Assembly: GCA_900491605.1 (NCBI GenBank) | Contig: UESW01004011.1 | Location: 92,108-156,107, forward strand | Direction: 5' to 3' | Origin: Calamus simplicifolius | Taxonomy: Eukaryota > Streptophyta > Magnoliopsida > Arecales > Arecaceae | DNA: 64,000 nucleotides | In this document: in pieces, positions 1 through 12,849 of the stretch | Layout of the letters: the number at the start of each line of letters is the position of its first letter | How positions within the stretch are numbered: the stretch's first letter is position 1 | The notes under the pieces: generated by a model | Told to the model about the DNA's origin: nothing | Database searches by the model: none | The model's input: only the letters and a program-made list of their open reading frames with translations | Position numbers and translations under genes: made by a program

Positions 1-2
1 GT

Positions 3-2613
3 GGGATTGTTGCTCGACAAGAAGCATCTTTTCAGTATCGTGAGTGGAGGAACATTCCTGAGCATGAAAAACAGACACTACTGGAAAAGGCAGCAGTATG
101 TCCTTTTATTTAAAAGTCTTAGTTTCTTATAATATTCTTTGATCTGTAATGCACTAGAACTTTTAGAAAATGACATTTTATATGTCTACTTTCAGAAAAA
201 ATAGATTTTATATGTTCGAAGCTATTTACGGCTATAACTTTAGTAGTTTGAATTTTTATAGTATTTCTTGAGTTTTGATCGATTTTAGTAGTATAAGAAG
301 GAAAAAAATTGTTGATTTGCTTACATAGTTAACTTTTGATTCAATTCCAGAGTGGATACTATTGCATGTAAAAGATGGGACTTTCTATGATTTAAAAGTT
401 GTTGTTTGTGATTAGAATGGACTTTCATCATTTAGCATATGCATTTCTTAATCACTTTTGGCTTAGTGGAACAATATATGGATACATGACCGAGATTGAA
501 ATAGATGTAAGTGAGATTTTATATTGATTTTGTGTTCAATGCTTTCGGTTTGTTATAGGCAAGAAAAACAGAGAGAGGGAAGTGAAGACTTATCCAAGGA
601 AAGTGGCTGAAATGTGCTTGGTATTAATTGTTTTGTGAATCAAATTTTTTTGAGACAATATAATTTGGGTTTGATTTTTTGAGAAGTTAAGGTGCTGGGG
701 CACATAGTGTGAACAAGAACATATCTAGTATTCTGCATCTGTTAAACCAAGACTCTTCAAGATTTCACTGTGGAGTGTCATGTCCTTCACAATCAAAATG
801 AAAGAAACAACACCATTCCCTGTTGAGTGCATCCATAATAACTTTAAATGTTTTAGCTTCATATTGTGTCAAATTAAACCTGTAGAGGACAATCTAAAGA
901 TATGCTTGACAAAAATGTTACATGAATTTCCTGTATATTGGCCCTTTTGGATTATGTTATTAAATATTAGTTGCGATAGAAAAATATATGGCTTCCACAT
1001 CTTAATTGAACTTAGAGTAGTTCATTTTGTTTGTTAATATGGGACAAAACCATTTGTTGGTAATACATTCAATTAAACTTGAGTCTCAAGTTGAGTCAAT
1101 GGATGATGTACTTAGGTGTCACTTTGAGAATCCCATGCTCCATAGAAAGCTGTATTTTCATATTTGATGTATCCTGCTAGAAAATTCTAGTACTGGATTG
1201 GGATGTTTTTTTGATCTGGAGATGTTACAGCAAGGTTTCATTTTTCAAGCATATAGTGTGTTGCAGCAGGGTTTCATTTTTCAAGCGTATAGTGCTAATG
1301 AAGAGGTGGGTTGCATTCTGAAAAGTTTTATTTAAGGTTGGTTTGTAATGTTAAAGCATGTTTGGATCTGATCAGATATACTTTTCTCATAAATTAATTA
1401 ATTTTCTTAGTTTTATGTTAGACTTTTCAATTGTAAGTTAATCCATCTAGCCTGCATGGACTTCTATCTAACCTGACCATGAGTCTGTGGTAGAATCATT
1501 GTCTGAAATTTGTTGTTATGGACTTGCTATTCCTTGGAATTATTGGATTGCTTTGAAAATATTGGATATGCAAGTTTATTGTTGAAATGGATTTAAATTG
1601 TTAATGTGTTGGGATTTCTTGATATGTAATGCTAATTTAATTTTCTTCTAGGATGATTGGGATATTGATCTAACAGATAAAAGGATAAGAGACATTATTG
1701 ACAAGCAATTAAACGAGGCTTGAAAGCAACAAAAGCATAGGTTTTATGCTTGGCACTTGCAAAAGGAGATGGACAAGCTCTCAGATGCAGATGCTTATGC
1801 AAAGCCCCATCCATATTGTAAACCTGAAGATTGGAAGTTCTTAGTCAAAAATTGAGGTCAAAAGAATGGCAGTATGATTATTTGATTACATTGTTTTATT
1901 GAGTCATGAATTTCTTATGTGTTCATTTGCTAGATTTTCATGCTTCAAAGTTATTAGTTATTTCTTTTCTTATTATAGGAAAGGCAAGAGAAGAATATTA
2001 AGAACCTCCGCAATAGAAAGACAAAGACTAAGAATGGATCAATGATAACAACAACCCATCATATTCGTCGTAATAGGGATGCCACTGATAATATCAAAAG
2101 TTGGAAAGAGCTTCGCCATGACTAGAAGATGGACAAGTGGACATCCGACATATGTCGAGACCAATATGTAAGTATTTAATTCTAAACTATGATGTTTTGT
2201 CCATATTATTGCTGTGGAAATGAATTTTTTTTTTTCATTTCATATTTTCTCTGATAGGCCCAGATGATGACATATAAGAATATGACTCAGAGAACCAGCT
2301 CACTGACCTTCAAATTATGGAGAAGGTTTTGGTGCCTCGATCAGCATATGCTCTAGGATGGTCGCGTATTCAAACTAGTCGTCAATTAGGGGAGAGACAG
2401 TTTGTTGACTCTTCTGCGATCAACAATGTCGATCGACCCTCTTATGATGAGCTTGTTCAGCAGCTTCAGCAAGCCAACAAAAAGATCAGCACCATGTCCT
2501 CAGTGCTAGAGAATGTTATGGCCCGCATGACTGCGATTGAGACTTCACAGGTTGCATCGTCGAGCAACCCTCCACCTCCATCTTCCACTGACATCTTGGA
2601 TGAGAGAGATTGA
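3..2613 (+). pseudogene. Transposase_24-like (CACTA TNPA-type) pseudogene, partial
   Basis: Four exon-like pieces have usable splice signals: 3-95 (donor GTATGT), 1652 to about 1871, 1979-2167 (donor GTAAGT) and 2260-2613. The first reads GIVARQEASFQYREW, matching the G-x-I-x-R...W-x-x-VP...K segment of plant Transposase_24 proteins. The second has the KPEDWKFLV block. The last gives EKVLVPRSAYALGWSRI followed by a Q-rich, coiled-coil-like tail, as in these proteins. Known members of the family accompany CACTA elements and are thought to bind subterminal repeats. In-frame stops after LNEA, LVKN and RHD, plus a stop just upstream of the last block, show it is dead. The N-terminus lies left of the window. 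Confidence 0.7.
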
Positions 2614-2857
2614 GTTGTCTATGCATTGTTCACTCTTTTATCTTTTTTTAAGCTGATATCAAATAGTTTGGTTTAAAACATTTCGGTTGTATTTTGGATT
2701 TTGGACTTTGTTGATATATTTATTAATGCTATTTAGTTTCATGAACTTTAATTTAGAGTCATTTGTAACTAATTTGGCTTTCCACAATGAATTTAATATT
2801 AGGAACAAGTTGTAATTGCAATAATTTTAAATGAATTTGCAACAAAAAAAAATTATT

Positions 2858-3249
2858 TAGCAACGATCTCTTTTCCGCAATGAAACTAAGTTCGTAGCAG
2901 AAACTCATATTCAGTAACGAATTTGACTAAAAAAACATTCTTTGAAGAAAATATTTAGCAACGAATTTTGTTTCAGCAACGAAAATAAATTTGTTGCAGA
3001 AACTCGACTTATAGTATTTTTTTGAAAAGTAGTAGCAACGAATTTTCTAGATTCTGCAACGAAATGTTTTTGTTGCAAAAGGTAGACTTTCTATAATGAA
3101 TTGTATTCATTGCTAAAAGTAATGATTTGAGCTTCAGCAACCAACATTCTGTAATGAATGATAACGAATATAAATTCATTGCAAAAAGTTTTCCGCAACG
3201 ATTTTAGCACTTTAAGCAATGACAAAAATTCATTGTTGAAAGCCAAAAA
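2858..3249. repeat. CACTA subterminal repeat block
   Basis: About fifteen short motifs of the type AGCAACGAA, GCAATGAA and their complements recur in both orientations over 390 bases, separated by 10-30 A/T-rich bases. The block abuts the CACTA terminus at 3259. In characterised CACTA elements such blocks are binding sites for the TNPA-type protein; that role is inferred here. Confidence 0.6.
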
Positions 3250-3367
3250 TCTTGTAGTACATTAGGCTCAAATTCAAGCTGAACTTACGATGAGCCAAGG
3301 TTCTACATGAGTCTGATCCAAAATTAACATAGGTCTAAGTTTTAGCCCCAAGCCCGATATGAAAATA

Positions 3368-4349
3368 GGAAAACTCTTTGTACACTGCCTTCGGTGCACC
3401 GCTTCTTTTTATTGGTCCACATGAATCCTACATGGCTTGATGCGATGGGATGAAATGAGATAGCATGGATACCATTCAGTATTTTTTTTGAAATTTATGT
3501 ACAAACCAGAGGCGATGCCGTGCACGTTTTCTGAATGGTTGTCATAATTTTATAACTATGGTGTTATAAATTTATAACTGGGATGTCATGATTTTTTTTT
3601 AGCTTTCTGAATGGATGTTTTAATTTTATAACTACGGTGTTGTAATTTTACAACTAGGTTATTATCTTAAATTTTGACGCGATGTGCATTAATACCCATT
3701 CAGCTTTTTTTAAAAATTTATGTATAGACACGTTGTTTGAATGGATATCATAATTTTATAACTACGGTATCGTAAATTTACAATTGGGATGTCGTAATTT
3801 TTTTTTGGCTTTATTAATGGGTGTCTTAATTTATAGCTATAGTGTCGTAATTTTACAATTGGTGTATTATCTTAAATTTTGACATGATGTGCATTAATAC
3901 CCGTTTAACTTTTTTTAAAAAAAATTGTGTACAAACATGTTTTCTAAATGGGTGTCATAATTTTATAACTACGGTGTCGTAAATTTATAACTAGGGTATC
4001 ATAATTTTTTTTGGTTTTTTAAATGGTGTCATAATTTTATAACTATGGTATCATAATTTTACAACTGGGATGTCATAAATTTTTTTCGTTGAAATGTCAT
4101 AAAGCTGTCTTAACATTTTTGAATGGGTATCGTAATTTTACAACTACGATGCTGTAATTTTTTTTTGAAAGGTAAGCCATCCCATCCCATCCCATCAGAG
4201 AAAGTATACCACTTGTGAATTCATAATCATAATCCCTACTATCCTATTCCATCGCGTTAAGCCATATAAGATACACATAGACCAATAAAAAGAGATAGTG
4301 CAGCCCACATAAGAATTGTTGCACCGGTGTGATGTACAAAGTCTTTTTC
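3368..4349. mobile_element. Non-autonomous Mutator-like element with 9-bp target duplication
   Basis: The two ends form long imperfect inverted repeats of about 85-90 bp. The left end contains CTTTGTACA followed by CTTTTTATTGGTC and then ATGGCTT..GCGATGG; the right end reads the same on the minus strand (GACTTTGTACA, CTCTTTTTATTGGTC, ATGGCTT..GCGATGG). The element is flanked by ATGAAAATA at 3359-3367 and 4350-4358. Long terminal inverted repeats with a 9-bp target duplication are the signature of MULEs. No coding sequence is visible inside; the middle is an A/T-rich tandem repeat. It lies just downstream of the CACTA terminus. Confidence 0.75.
3525..4165. repeat. Degenerate tandem repeat inside the MULE
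   Basis: A phrase like GAATGGGTGTCATAATTTTA, ACTACGGTGTCGTAA, ACAACTGGGATGTCAT and a run of T recurs at least four times with drift, in units of roughly 200 bp with internal sub-repeats. It fills the space between the terminal inverted repeats and contains no open frame of note. Confidence 0.65.
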
Positions 4350-4586
4350 ATGAAAATAATGAAACCTGACTTATGCTCCGGCCCAATGGGCCTCAAGCGA
4401 ATTGGGCCCACTTGCATTTCTTGGGTGAGTCTCTTTTATAGCCAGTAAGGGAGGGTATCTAATAGAAACTATTGAGGCCAATGGAAGGCCAGTAGGGATG
4501 ATTATAGCTATTAGTCTAGCTATTGGTTAATAGCCATTTGAAGATGCCCTAATAATCAATTCAAATAGGACCTGAGAAGGAGCTCT

Positions 4587-5941
4587 CTTTTTTTTTGGTA
4601 CAGACAGGCGATCACACTAGTCTAGTGCGAATCAGCCCAGATAGATCTGAGTACAAAATTTGCTGCAAAAGGATAAGCGCAGGGGTCACTCAATCTCCAA
4701 GACCACGATCCAGCATGCTGGGCCACTGAAATAGCTACCCAATCCGTCGCCGAATTGGCTTCTTGGTAAATATGGCAGATCTGGGCACTATCAACCTCCC
4801 GCAACATTGTCCAAATGTCCGTAAAGATCGGATTAGTATGGCCAGGTGGGCAATTCTCCTTCTTCAACCAAGAAATGACCGACATGGAATCATCCTCAAT
4901 GAGAGCCTCTAAGCATGAAGAGTACGAGTAGCATAAGAAATACCCGCCCAAGTCGCATAAAGCTCGGACATAGGGATAGAGGAGTCGAGAGTACCAAAGC
5001 CTCCTGCTGCCAATAAGTCACTATGAGTACCACAGATAATGAAAGCAGATCCGGTAGCTCTACCACGAACACTTCTCTCAAAGTTGATTTTGACAAACCC
5101 TGGAGGGAGGGTTCCCAGAGATGAAAACTGTATATCGGTTCACTGCTGGAGCAGCAGGAGATCCCCAGAGGCCAGAGACGTCAGAACCAATACGGGCATA
5201 GTCCATCACCAACAGTCTAATCTTCCTCACAATAATGTGAGGAGAAAGAGTTACGTCAGAGAAAATGAACTGGTTCCTCGATAGCCAAATCTGATAGCCG
5301 TAGCAGCCCAAAGACCTTTCTTCTGGTTGGAACCCTTTCGGAGATCAAGAAGAAAGGAGGAGCGCAAAGAGCCCAAATCATCATGTCTAATGGAGTAGCC
5401 TATTATATACCAGACCTGTCTAACTCTGGGGCAGGTGAAGATAGCATGATCTAAAGATTCCTCCTCCAAATTATATAAAGGGCAGATCGGCTGAATAGGT
5501 AGGCCCCTCTGAGAGAAAAGACCGCAGGTTGGAAGACAGTCCCACAGAAGCTTCCAAATAAATAGCTGAACCCTGGGAATAATAGAAAGCTTCTAAATCC
5601 ACACCGCATCCACCGAGCGTAGGGACCGAGGCCTGAACAACTTGATCAGATCCCTAGAGGGAGCTTTAGAGAGACATGATCTTTGCCAGAGCATGGAGTC
5701 AGATGAAGAGTCGAAAATAAAAGGCATCGAGAGAATCCGCCGAGAGAGTTCCAATCCAAAAATATGGTCACCGAGGGGATATGCTAGGCAGGAGGATCAA
5801 AGGAAATCAAATCCTTAACCCTTAAACTGGTAGGGACATCAATGCTGATAAAGGAGGGCAACCGAGAAAGAGGAAGCTCAAAAATCCATGAATCCTGAAT
5901 AATATCAATCGATGATCCATCTCCAATCATCCACGAAATAT
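4587..5941 (-). mobile_element. 5'-truncated LINE with oligo-A tail and target duplication
   Basis: On the minus strand this is the 3' end of a plant LINE, ending in a run of A (poly-T at 4587-4596 on the plus strand). Near-identical flanks GAGAAGGAGCTCT (4574-4586) and GAGAAGAGCTCT (5942-5953) look like the target-site duplication. The body aligns by eye with the LINE at 15802-19449 (shared phrases such as SRLPSF.S.DVP.S.RV.DLIS). 5' truncation with an A tail and a target duplication is the usual result of target-primed reverse transcription. Confidence 0.75.
4622..5941 (-). pseudogene. LINE ORF2 C-terminal remnant (zf-RVT and RNase H-like)
   Basis: Read from 5941 downward, the frames give GDGSSIDIIQDSWIFELPLS, then a zinc-binding RVT region (EESLDHAIFTCPR), then a tryptophan-rich WAATA..WLSRNQFIF linker, then a RNase H-like segment with ALIEDDSM and EANSATDWVA. 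These blocks are typical of the C-terminus of plant LINE ORF2 proteins. The reading frame changes at least twice and has stops, so the copy is dead. It encodes neither endonuclease nor the catalytic RT core. Confidence 0.7.
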
Positions 5942-5953
5942 GAGAAGAGCTCT

Positions 5954-8084
5954 TTAAAGCTTCATCCTCACATTTTATACTCTAGTTATTTTAGGTCAGA
6001 CATGTGTACATTAATTTGAATTGGCTTAAGGAGGCTATATACAAATTAAACTTTCTAGCAATGATATAATAATATTTGAAGTAAGTATGACAAAGTAACT
6101 TGATGCCATCTAGGCTGTTGCATCCCCCTTTGTTCAGAGAATTGAAGGTTATTTCTGTTACAGCCAGGTAATTTGACTTGAATAATTTTCTTCATAATTT
6201 ATTGAAATGATTGGCAGTGCACCCACGCTTAAGAGAATTGTTAGAACAAGCTGATGATTTGAAAGTAAGAAAAACTGATCATTATCAAAACGCTAAATAA
6301 CTATTATGAGAATAGTAATATTATGCTTTCATATATTATGGTAGCCAAAAATAAAAAAAAATTAGATCCACATGCCCGGTATAGAAATATGCACCCATGA
6401 CTTATCCTCATATGGTACATACATGTGTTTCGTGCTTGCATGCATCCATATTTTAGCACTTGGAAAAAAGTCCTCTACACGTGCACCGGCATGCGTGATC
6501 ATACCGATTGATCAATCCGTGCGGCTGATACGTGCTTTATACACCAAAGCCTATGCATAAAATCTTTTTCTTTTGCACCCATGTGTGCACAAGGTATACT
6601 TTGCAGAGTGTCCTCTACATGGCCGATGATACCAATGTTAGTTTTTCTTGCTACCATGAAGGAAAATTTACGCAACCGCAATATGATTAAGATCAGGTCA
6701 TTAAGGATAGACTGGTTTGAGTTGGGTGAAAAGTTGGGTGAATTTGAGAAAACTGAAGAGACACCAAAGAAAGGGTTTCAGAATAAGCATGCAATTTTAT
6801 TTGAAATATTTGCAAGTGGGAAAGAACAAAGTGATGAAGGGCATGGGAATTATATCTTCTTTCTTGGTTTGAGAATAGAATCACAATTTGATCCATTCGG
6901 TTCCATCGATGAAGCTCAAGGAAATAAAAGGCTTGGCTTCCTCGTCGGTGAGTTCCCTTGACCATGAAACCCTCCCAGCGTAGTTCGCCCCAGGGCCAGT
7001 GCACTTGTATTGGCCGTAGAACACCGTCCTGCCATGCCATCAATAGAGTATAAGCTCACAAATCAAACATTTGATTCGATCTTTTCATGTGACAAGGAAA
7101 AGTATAATTCTATCAATAAAAAGGCTAAGTATCGATCAAATGAGTGTCAGCCCAAATACAATCAAGTCATAAACTCAATTTTGTCAGAAGAAATCACTAA
7201 TAATTTTTATGCATGTTTGACCATTTGCTTGTCCAAATGCGGCATCCGTTGCAACACACTCAGGACTTCCAATAGACTCGGGTCTGGCCGAGGTTGAAAA
7301 GGCCCAACCCCGAGTAAAACCAAATTTCGGATGTCAACAGGGTGCAATTTCCCAAACCCAAACCCAGACACCATAATTTATGGTCCCCTAATAATCGAAC
7401 CTCAACATTAGCATTAATGGAAGAAACTGGGCTAGAGTTGAACTTACTATCGTCCAATCAGTGTCCAACCCAAAGTCTTACGTAGATTGAAATGCACGCT
7501 GGAGTCTTATGTATCGTTAGTCCAGCCTTTTTACAGCTTACACTCTCTTCCTGGCCTCCTCCTCCTCATTATTATTATCATTATTAGAGTAGAAAAGAAT
7601 GGCCATTTTATTCAAATATAAACAATGCGATAAGCATCGGCAATGGTAAATCTACAGACAAAAAAAAAAAAAAAAAATTCTTCGGCCCAAACTCTCACCT
7701 ACTTCAAATTTGCAGTGACATTAGGCAAGTAATTGGTCCAAACTAATCCTTTCTCCACTTCTTCCGGCTTTTCGAGGAGAAAAGGAAGGGTTTCGAAAGG
7801 GTGGGGCATAAATCATTACATGTAGGAGATCATAGATCAAAATATTCCAAACAATGCAAGAAGCAAGTAGGTTCAAGAAAGTTGGCACTCCTCATATATG
7901 TGACATTAGACTTCTCCGACTGATGAACCGAATGAGATCAAACTTATATTTTGGTTAAAGAAAAGACAATGCCAAACACTTTACACACACACTCTCATTT
8001 AAAATCTCTCGCTTAGAGAATTTAAATACTAAATTAAGAAACAACTAGTGCCCTTTTTTATCAAGAAAGATAAGAAAACGTCGG
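5954..8084. other. A/T-rich region without recognised gene
   Basis: No convincing gene is seen. Open frames of 60-126 codons occur on both strands (for example 6581-6961) but overlap one another and carry no motif I recognise. There is a run of A at 7662-7678. Possibly old degenerate repeats. Confidence 0.4.
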
Positions 8085-9100
8085 GTTCATAATAAATATT
8101 CAAATTCTAAATGCTGAATATCGATAATAAATTAAAAAAAATGATTTAAATGATTTTAACATATGTAATACAAATTTAAAGATGCTTATGTAGAAAGAAA
8201 TAGAGATAAAGATAGATCAAAAATTATATGAAAGAAAATGATAAAAAAATAAAATTTTTATATTTTATAAAAAATATGATTCATTATATAGCTAAATAGA
8301 GAAAATAAATTCATGTAATCTCAATTAAATAGAAATTAAAGCTTTATTATCTTTTAGATGCTAAAATTCAACCTTCTATTACTATTTCACCCAATGTAGA
8401 GGGCTTGCTTAAACCTAACCATTATGCTGGAAGATGCCAAACACATGTGACCCAAGTCCTACGGCTTTGAAAGATAAATTTATTTGATTCCGGTGCTCAT
8501 CTCGCTGCACCCATGGGACATAGAGCAAAAGGGACTTTTTTTTTTCAAAAATAAAATAAAAAATAAAAAACCGAACGTGTGGGGACCACCACTTCTCTCC
8601 AAGCCCCAACTAATGAGTATTTGTGAGGATCATCGCATTCATCAGGCGTATTAGAAGCTTCTCATGATAAGAATCCAATATCATTTGATCTTGTCCTAAC
8701 TTATTTTTAGTCTTCTTTTCTTGTGGACCCATTCGCCTATGGATTTGATATTTAAACGGGGGAGCAAATTAGAAAGGTTTATCCACTGCAGTGCAGCAAA
8801 CTGTTACTTTCTGTTTTGCTTTCAGAACTTAGAAAGTGAAACAGATTGAATGCATCTTATTTCGATATCAAGAAGACATCGAATTTGGCAAAAGAGTTGG
8901 GACCAAACTTAGCCTCGTGGATGAATCGTCACTGTCATTTGTTCCACTCGTGTCACTGAACAACTGAACAAAAGTGTGGTAGATGGGCCAAAAAGTCCAG
9001 AGCAACAGGACCAGAATACTGCGTTTAAGAAAAGCATCAACTTTATTGTGCTAGAATCAAATGGGAATTAGATAGGAGTTACATAGTGTTCCTGGTGATT
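8085..9100. repeat. Segmental duplication unit A, module 1
   Basis: This stretch is repeated with high identity and in the same orientation at 38575-39165 plus 49986-50386. The second copy is split by the Gypsy element at 39166-49985. Matches include the GGGGACCACCACTTCTCTCC region (8581 and 39073) and the GGGGGAGCAAATTAGAAAGG region (8759 and 50045). In unit A the two halves are joined through about 25 bases lost from unit B. No gene is recognised inside; it lies downstream of the pectinesterase on the minus strand. Confidence 0.85.
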
Positions 9101-9750
9101 TCTGGTATATGCTGGGGACAGTGGCTGGGGGTTGCCCGGATAATAACACCTTTAGCAATTATATTCTTTAGTAGGTTGAGAAAAAGATCTTGTGTTGGGG
9201 CTAGTTTGCCAACGCGAAAACAACTGTTGAACTAAACTTACCCTCGATGGTTGGCATCTCTCTTCGCGTGAAAAGAGATCCTGGCTTCAGAAAAAGAGAG
9301 AAAAGAAAATAAGATAATATATATTCGTTTAGCATGCATTTTTACTAGTGTGGCAAAGTAATCTCAAAGAGGCTTTGGTACTCGTCCCAATTAAGATGCT
9401 AGCACGCAAGACCAAGTAAAAACTACTAATATAATCTAATTAACAACGTCTATCTATATATATATCGTTTCGGATAGTATTGTCCTGAGAAGTGAATTCG
9501 GCTTCGTTTGCGTTAGATCTACCGAGTTATCTGTCGCCTGGCCCAAGAGCTGGCCTTCCAACAAATGGTCAACATCCTAATTAGATGTTCGATCCTAAGA
9601 ACGGCCTAATGGAAATAAAAGCATGAAATTAAGGTCCGGCACATGCTCGTGGGCAGGACCGCAAGCAGGTAGGTGCAAAACAAACAGAAACTTAAAAACG
9701 TACGACTGAAAAGAAGAGAGAATTAGAAAGAAAGGAGTCTTGGAACTTAC

Positions 9751-11655
9751 ATCTCTCGGCTGGGGTCCCCCCAGTTATGCCAGCCCTTGGGAATTATGAT
9801 GTCGTCCATGTAAGTGTAGGCGAACACCACCCGGGAGAAGATCCCCCATGCCCTGCCCAAGTAGAGCACCCCGGAGCCGGTCACCTTGCAGCTGAGGAAG
9901 GAGAACCCAGTGTCCTCCAATAGGCTCATGCGGTTCTGCGCCGTCAAGGCTCCATAGTTCTGCGCTATAGCGTGCACATGGCACCCCTGCATGCCCAATA
10001 AGAAACAATTAAACTCAATCTCAGCTCGATCCCATGGATCCACTTTGACTCTATAGCTACAAAAATCGATCGTTATTTGGAGTACTAAAGGTAAAGCTGC
10101 TGCATATATAGAAAATTCAATATTTATATAACTCCAGTTGCTGTAGCTTGCTCAGCAATTGGGCCTGCAGACAAGTAATTGAGATACGGCCAGAAGAACA
10201 AGCGCGCTGCTAAGTGCAACATGTGAGTGAAATCTCCGTAGTACTTGTTTTATGCGTCCGATACCAATGAATCTAAAAGAGAAGGGGCCTTAATTTGGGT
10301 TAAGTGTCGACAAGGGAAATTATGAGTCATGACCATAGAGCTTGAGAATAAATTGATCATAAAACAACTAAATGCCCCGTAGAAGTGCAGATATAATTAA
10401 GACGGAGATTGTTTTGGTGTCTAACCTCAAAGAGGGAGAGAGCATTTCCAAAGATGAAGTCCACGGAGCCTTCTATGTAGCACTCTTTGTAGTAATGCCG
10501 GCCAACGTGATCATAGAGCGTGTCCTGGCCGCCCAGGAACTTGCAGCCCAGAAACGCTGCAGTGTCGCCCGATATTCTTAATGCCACTGCTTGCTTCCCC
10601 ATCGCTCCAGGTGGTGGAACTGGGGTGGTGTTCTGAATAAAATAGCACAAGATATTTTGTAACATGCCAAACTTTATATTATAACAGTAAAAAGTAATTA
10701 GTCTATTTTGATGATGCCTTCCACTCAATATATATGTGACTGACTATCTATCGCAAGTGACATGCATAACGGTACGAAAATCCAACAAACAATAACGATC
10801 TAAGCATAAAATAGACTGTGTGTTGTTATAGAACCTTGGAATAGAGTATCGGACGGTTCTGTTGCGTTGATTAATACTTTGAATATTACCTTGAAAGTAA
10901 CGTTCTTTGCTATGAAATAAGGGGCATTCACGGCAAATGTAGCTGAACCGAAAGTCCCCATGGGCTGGCCCTTCGGCCCAGGCGTGTCAGCAGTGTCTCC
11001 CCACTGAACCACCGTCTTATCTGCCCCCGCCCCTTCAATGGTGATGAAAGCTCTTGTTGGTGATATGTTTACCTTCTCTCTGAGAGAACAAAAATCAAAA
11101 TTCTGGCATTAGTTTTATAACAAGCTCTCCCATTCAAACCATTGGAAAATAGAGAAAACATTAATTAGAACCCATATTCCTCGTGATACCATCGAAGTTA
11201 GAACATCGTGCCAAAAAAAAGCCTAAAATATTGGCAGTAGATCGAACATATAAATATAATCCCAAGAGCGAGCCAGAAAGTGGCAATCACTCACTTGTAA
11301 ATGCCGGCATTGACCTTGATCACAACTCTAACTAGATTGATATAAGGAAGCGAATCAATGGCCTCCTGGATTGACGTGAAGTCGCCCTTCGATGGGTTCT
11401 TGTCCACTGTTAGTATGTAGGAAGGAATCACCTTATTCAGGGCCTTGTTGAAGACTGAATGCCGGAGGCCGCCAACATATCTAACCACCTCATGAATTGC
11501 TTCTCTATCAACTGGCTCTGCGTTGCATTCTTCGAGTACTCCATGGATGGTTGCCGCTGACCCGGCCGGAGTTCCTTCGTGTGGCAGACGACTTGGCCTG
11601 GGCTGAGAAGTATAAGGAGGAAAGCGGTGGAGATCAGGCATGGGAAACTAGACAT
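9751..11655 (-). pseudogene. Pectinesterase (PME53-like) pseudogene, copy A
   Basis: Pectinesterases demethylate cell-wall homogalacturonan. Four exons with good splice sites are visible: 11295-11655, 10890-11079, 10426-10632 and 9751-9986. Conserved blocks include GDFTSIQEAIDSLP, AFITIEG, PGAMGKQAVALRISGD, QDTLYD (first catalytic Asp), GSVDFIFGN (second catalytic Asp), GCHVHAIAQNYGALTAQ, LGRAWG (Arg and Trp of the active site) and HNWGDPSREM. The start at 11655 gives a signal peptide (SSFPCLISTAFLLILLS), fitting secretion. Two lesions are seen. A single missing G near 11495 puts the signal peptide and the catalytic part in different frames. The terminal exon that should follow the donor at 9750 is absent. 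Exon structure and sequence resemble Arabidopsis PME53-type enzymes without a PRO region, from recall. A sequencing error at the frameshift cannot be excluded. Confidence 0.85.
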
Positions 11656-12849
11656 TGTGATAAAGAAAAGGGAGGGAGAGCGAGTAATGAATGGGGTGGG
11701 GAGAGGTTAAATGTCTGGTTTTTTAGGTGGATGAGGAGAAGGGAGTGGGGGAATTTAAGGAGTTCACGGGCTTTTCTTCAGACAATAAAGCAGGGGAGTG
11801 GGGAGTCACAGGTGGAGACCATGTTAGGCGACGTACGCATGCTTCTTTTCTAGGAGTTGATGAAATGGTGAGGGATTTCTACTTTGAGGCATGATGGCGT
11901 GGGTTTTATTTTAGAGTTGTTGCGTTCTTGTTTTTGCCTTTGTTCTGTTCTTGTTTTATTCTGCAATGTGCTGCTGGTTTAAATTTTTCATTTTCGTTCT
12001 CAATTCTATTTTAATTTCCAGTTTGTTGTTGGGACTGTATCCTCTTGTTCCGTTCTTTTGTTGCTGCTGCCCGTGAATCCCCCACCCCCTGCTCTCTCTC
12101 TCTCTCTCTCTCTCACAATTTCCCATGTGATTTTGTTCCACTCTCTAATTGTTAGAGAGCCAAGTACAACGCTAGGAAATCACACTCTGAATTCATAGCA
12201 TCGGAAGATACGTGATGGCTACGTGTGCTCGTTTTAGCTTATAGTGCATCGTTTTTGCTAAGCTTGGTGGACCATCACGTATTGCTCGTTTGAGGACGGC
12301 CAACAATTTGTCATTTAGAAATGTAATCTGTCATCTATGGCGTGACTCGCTTCGAAGTTCTGGTTATTTTTATTGGCACAATCATGGACTGAAATCAAGG
12401 AGTATCCGAGTTGGGAGTAAATGCTTGTGAAGGAAGAGATCACGTTCAGATCTTCTCAGGTTTCTTTAAACTCACATAAAAAGGAAAAAAAAAAAATTCT
12501 GTGTTCTCTCAAGGAAGAGTACCACTTCCCTCAGTATTTTATTTATGTTAAGATTAGCGTGCAGAGATTACAAAGGATAGAGGACACTATGAGTGGATGT
12601 TCAAATATCCAATCAAAGTCTCAAAGTTAAGTCAGAGTACAGTGTAAAGGGAAAGAAGCCCCCAGTGACTGTCCACTCTCTTGCTAGAGCAAATCGATCT
12701 CCATAGCTAAAAGTTTATTCTTAAGAAATATAGAGGAGCACCTCGATCTGCCGACACTTCCATGCCATTAGTTGATACCATGAACTTCTCATTTGGTATC
12801 TGATAAGGGGTAAAATTATCATCGCATCAACGCTCGCGCACGTTATAAA
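11656..12849. other. Upstream region of pectinesterase copy A
   Basis: This is the presumed 5' flank of the minus-strand pectinesterase. It contains a CT dinucleotide run at about 12090-12114 and A/T-rich DNA. No TATA box is placed with confidence and no other gene is recognised. Confidence 0.4.

Larger units (their letters stand above)
1..3259 (+). mobile_element. CACTA (En/Spm) DNA transposon, 3' portion
   Basis: The stretch holds a broken Transposase_24-type gene (3-2613), then a block of short GCAACGAA/TTCGTTGC-like motifs in both orientations (about 2858-3249), then CTTGTAGTA at 3251-3259. Read inward that end is TACTACAAG, one base from the canonical CACTACAAG CACTA terminus. Gene, subterminal motif block and terminus in this order are the expected 3' half of a CACTA element. 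The 5' half lies outside the window. The terminal-base change and the stop codons in the gene indicate an old immobile copy. Family assignment is from motif recognition, not from alignment. Confidence 0.7.

Noticed and set aside
11497..11853. 118-codon plus-strand frame opposite pectinesterase exon 1
   Set aside because: Shadow of the minus-strand exon; no recognised domain and no splice or promoter support.
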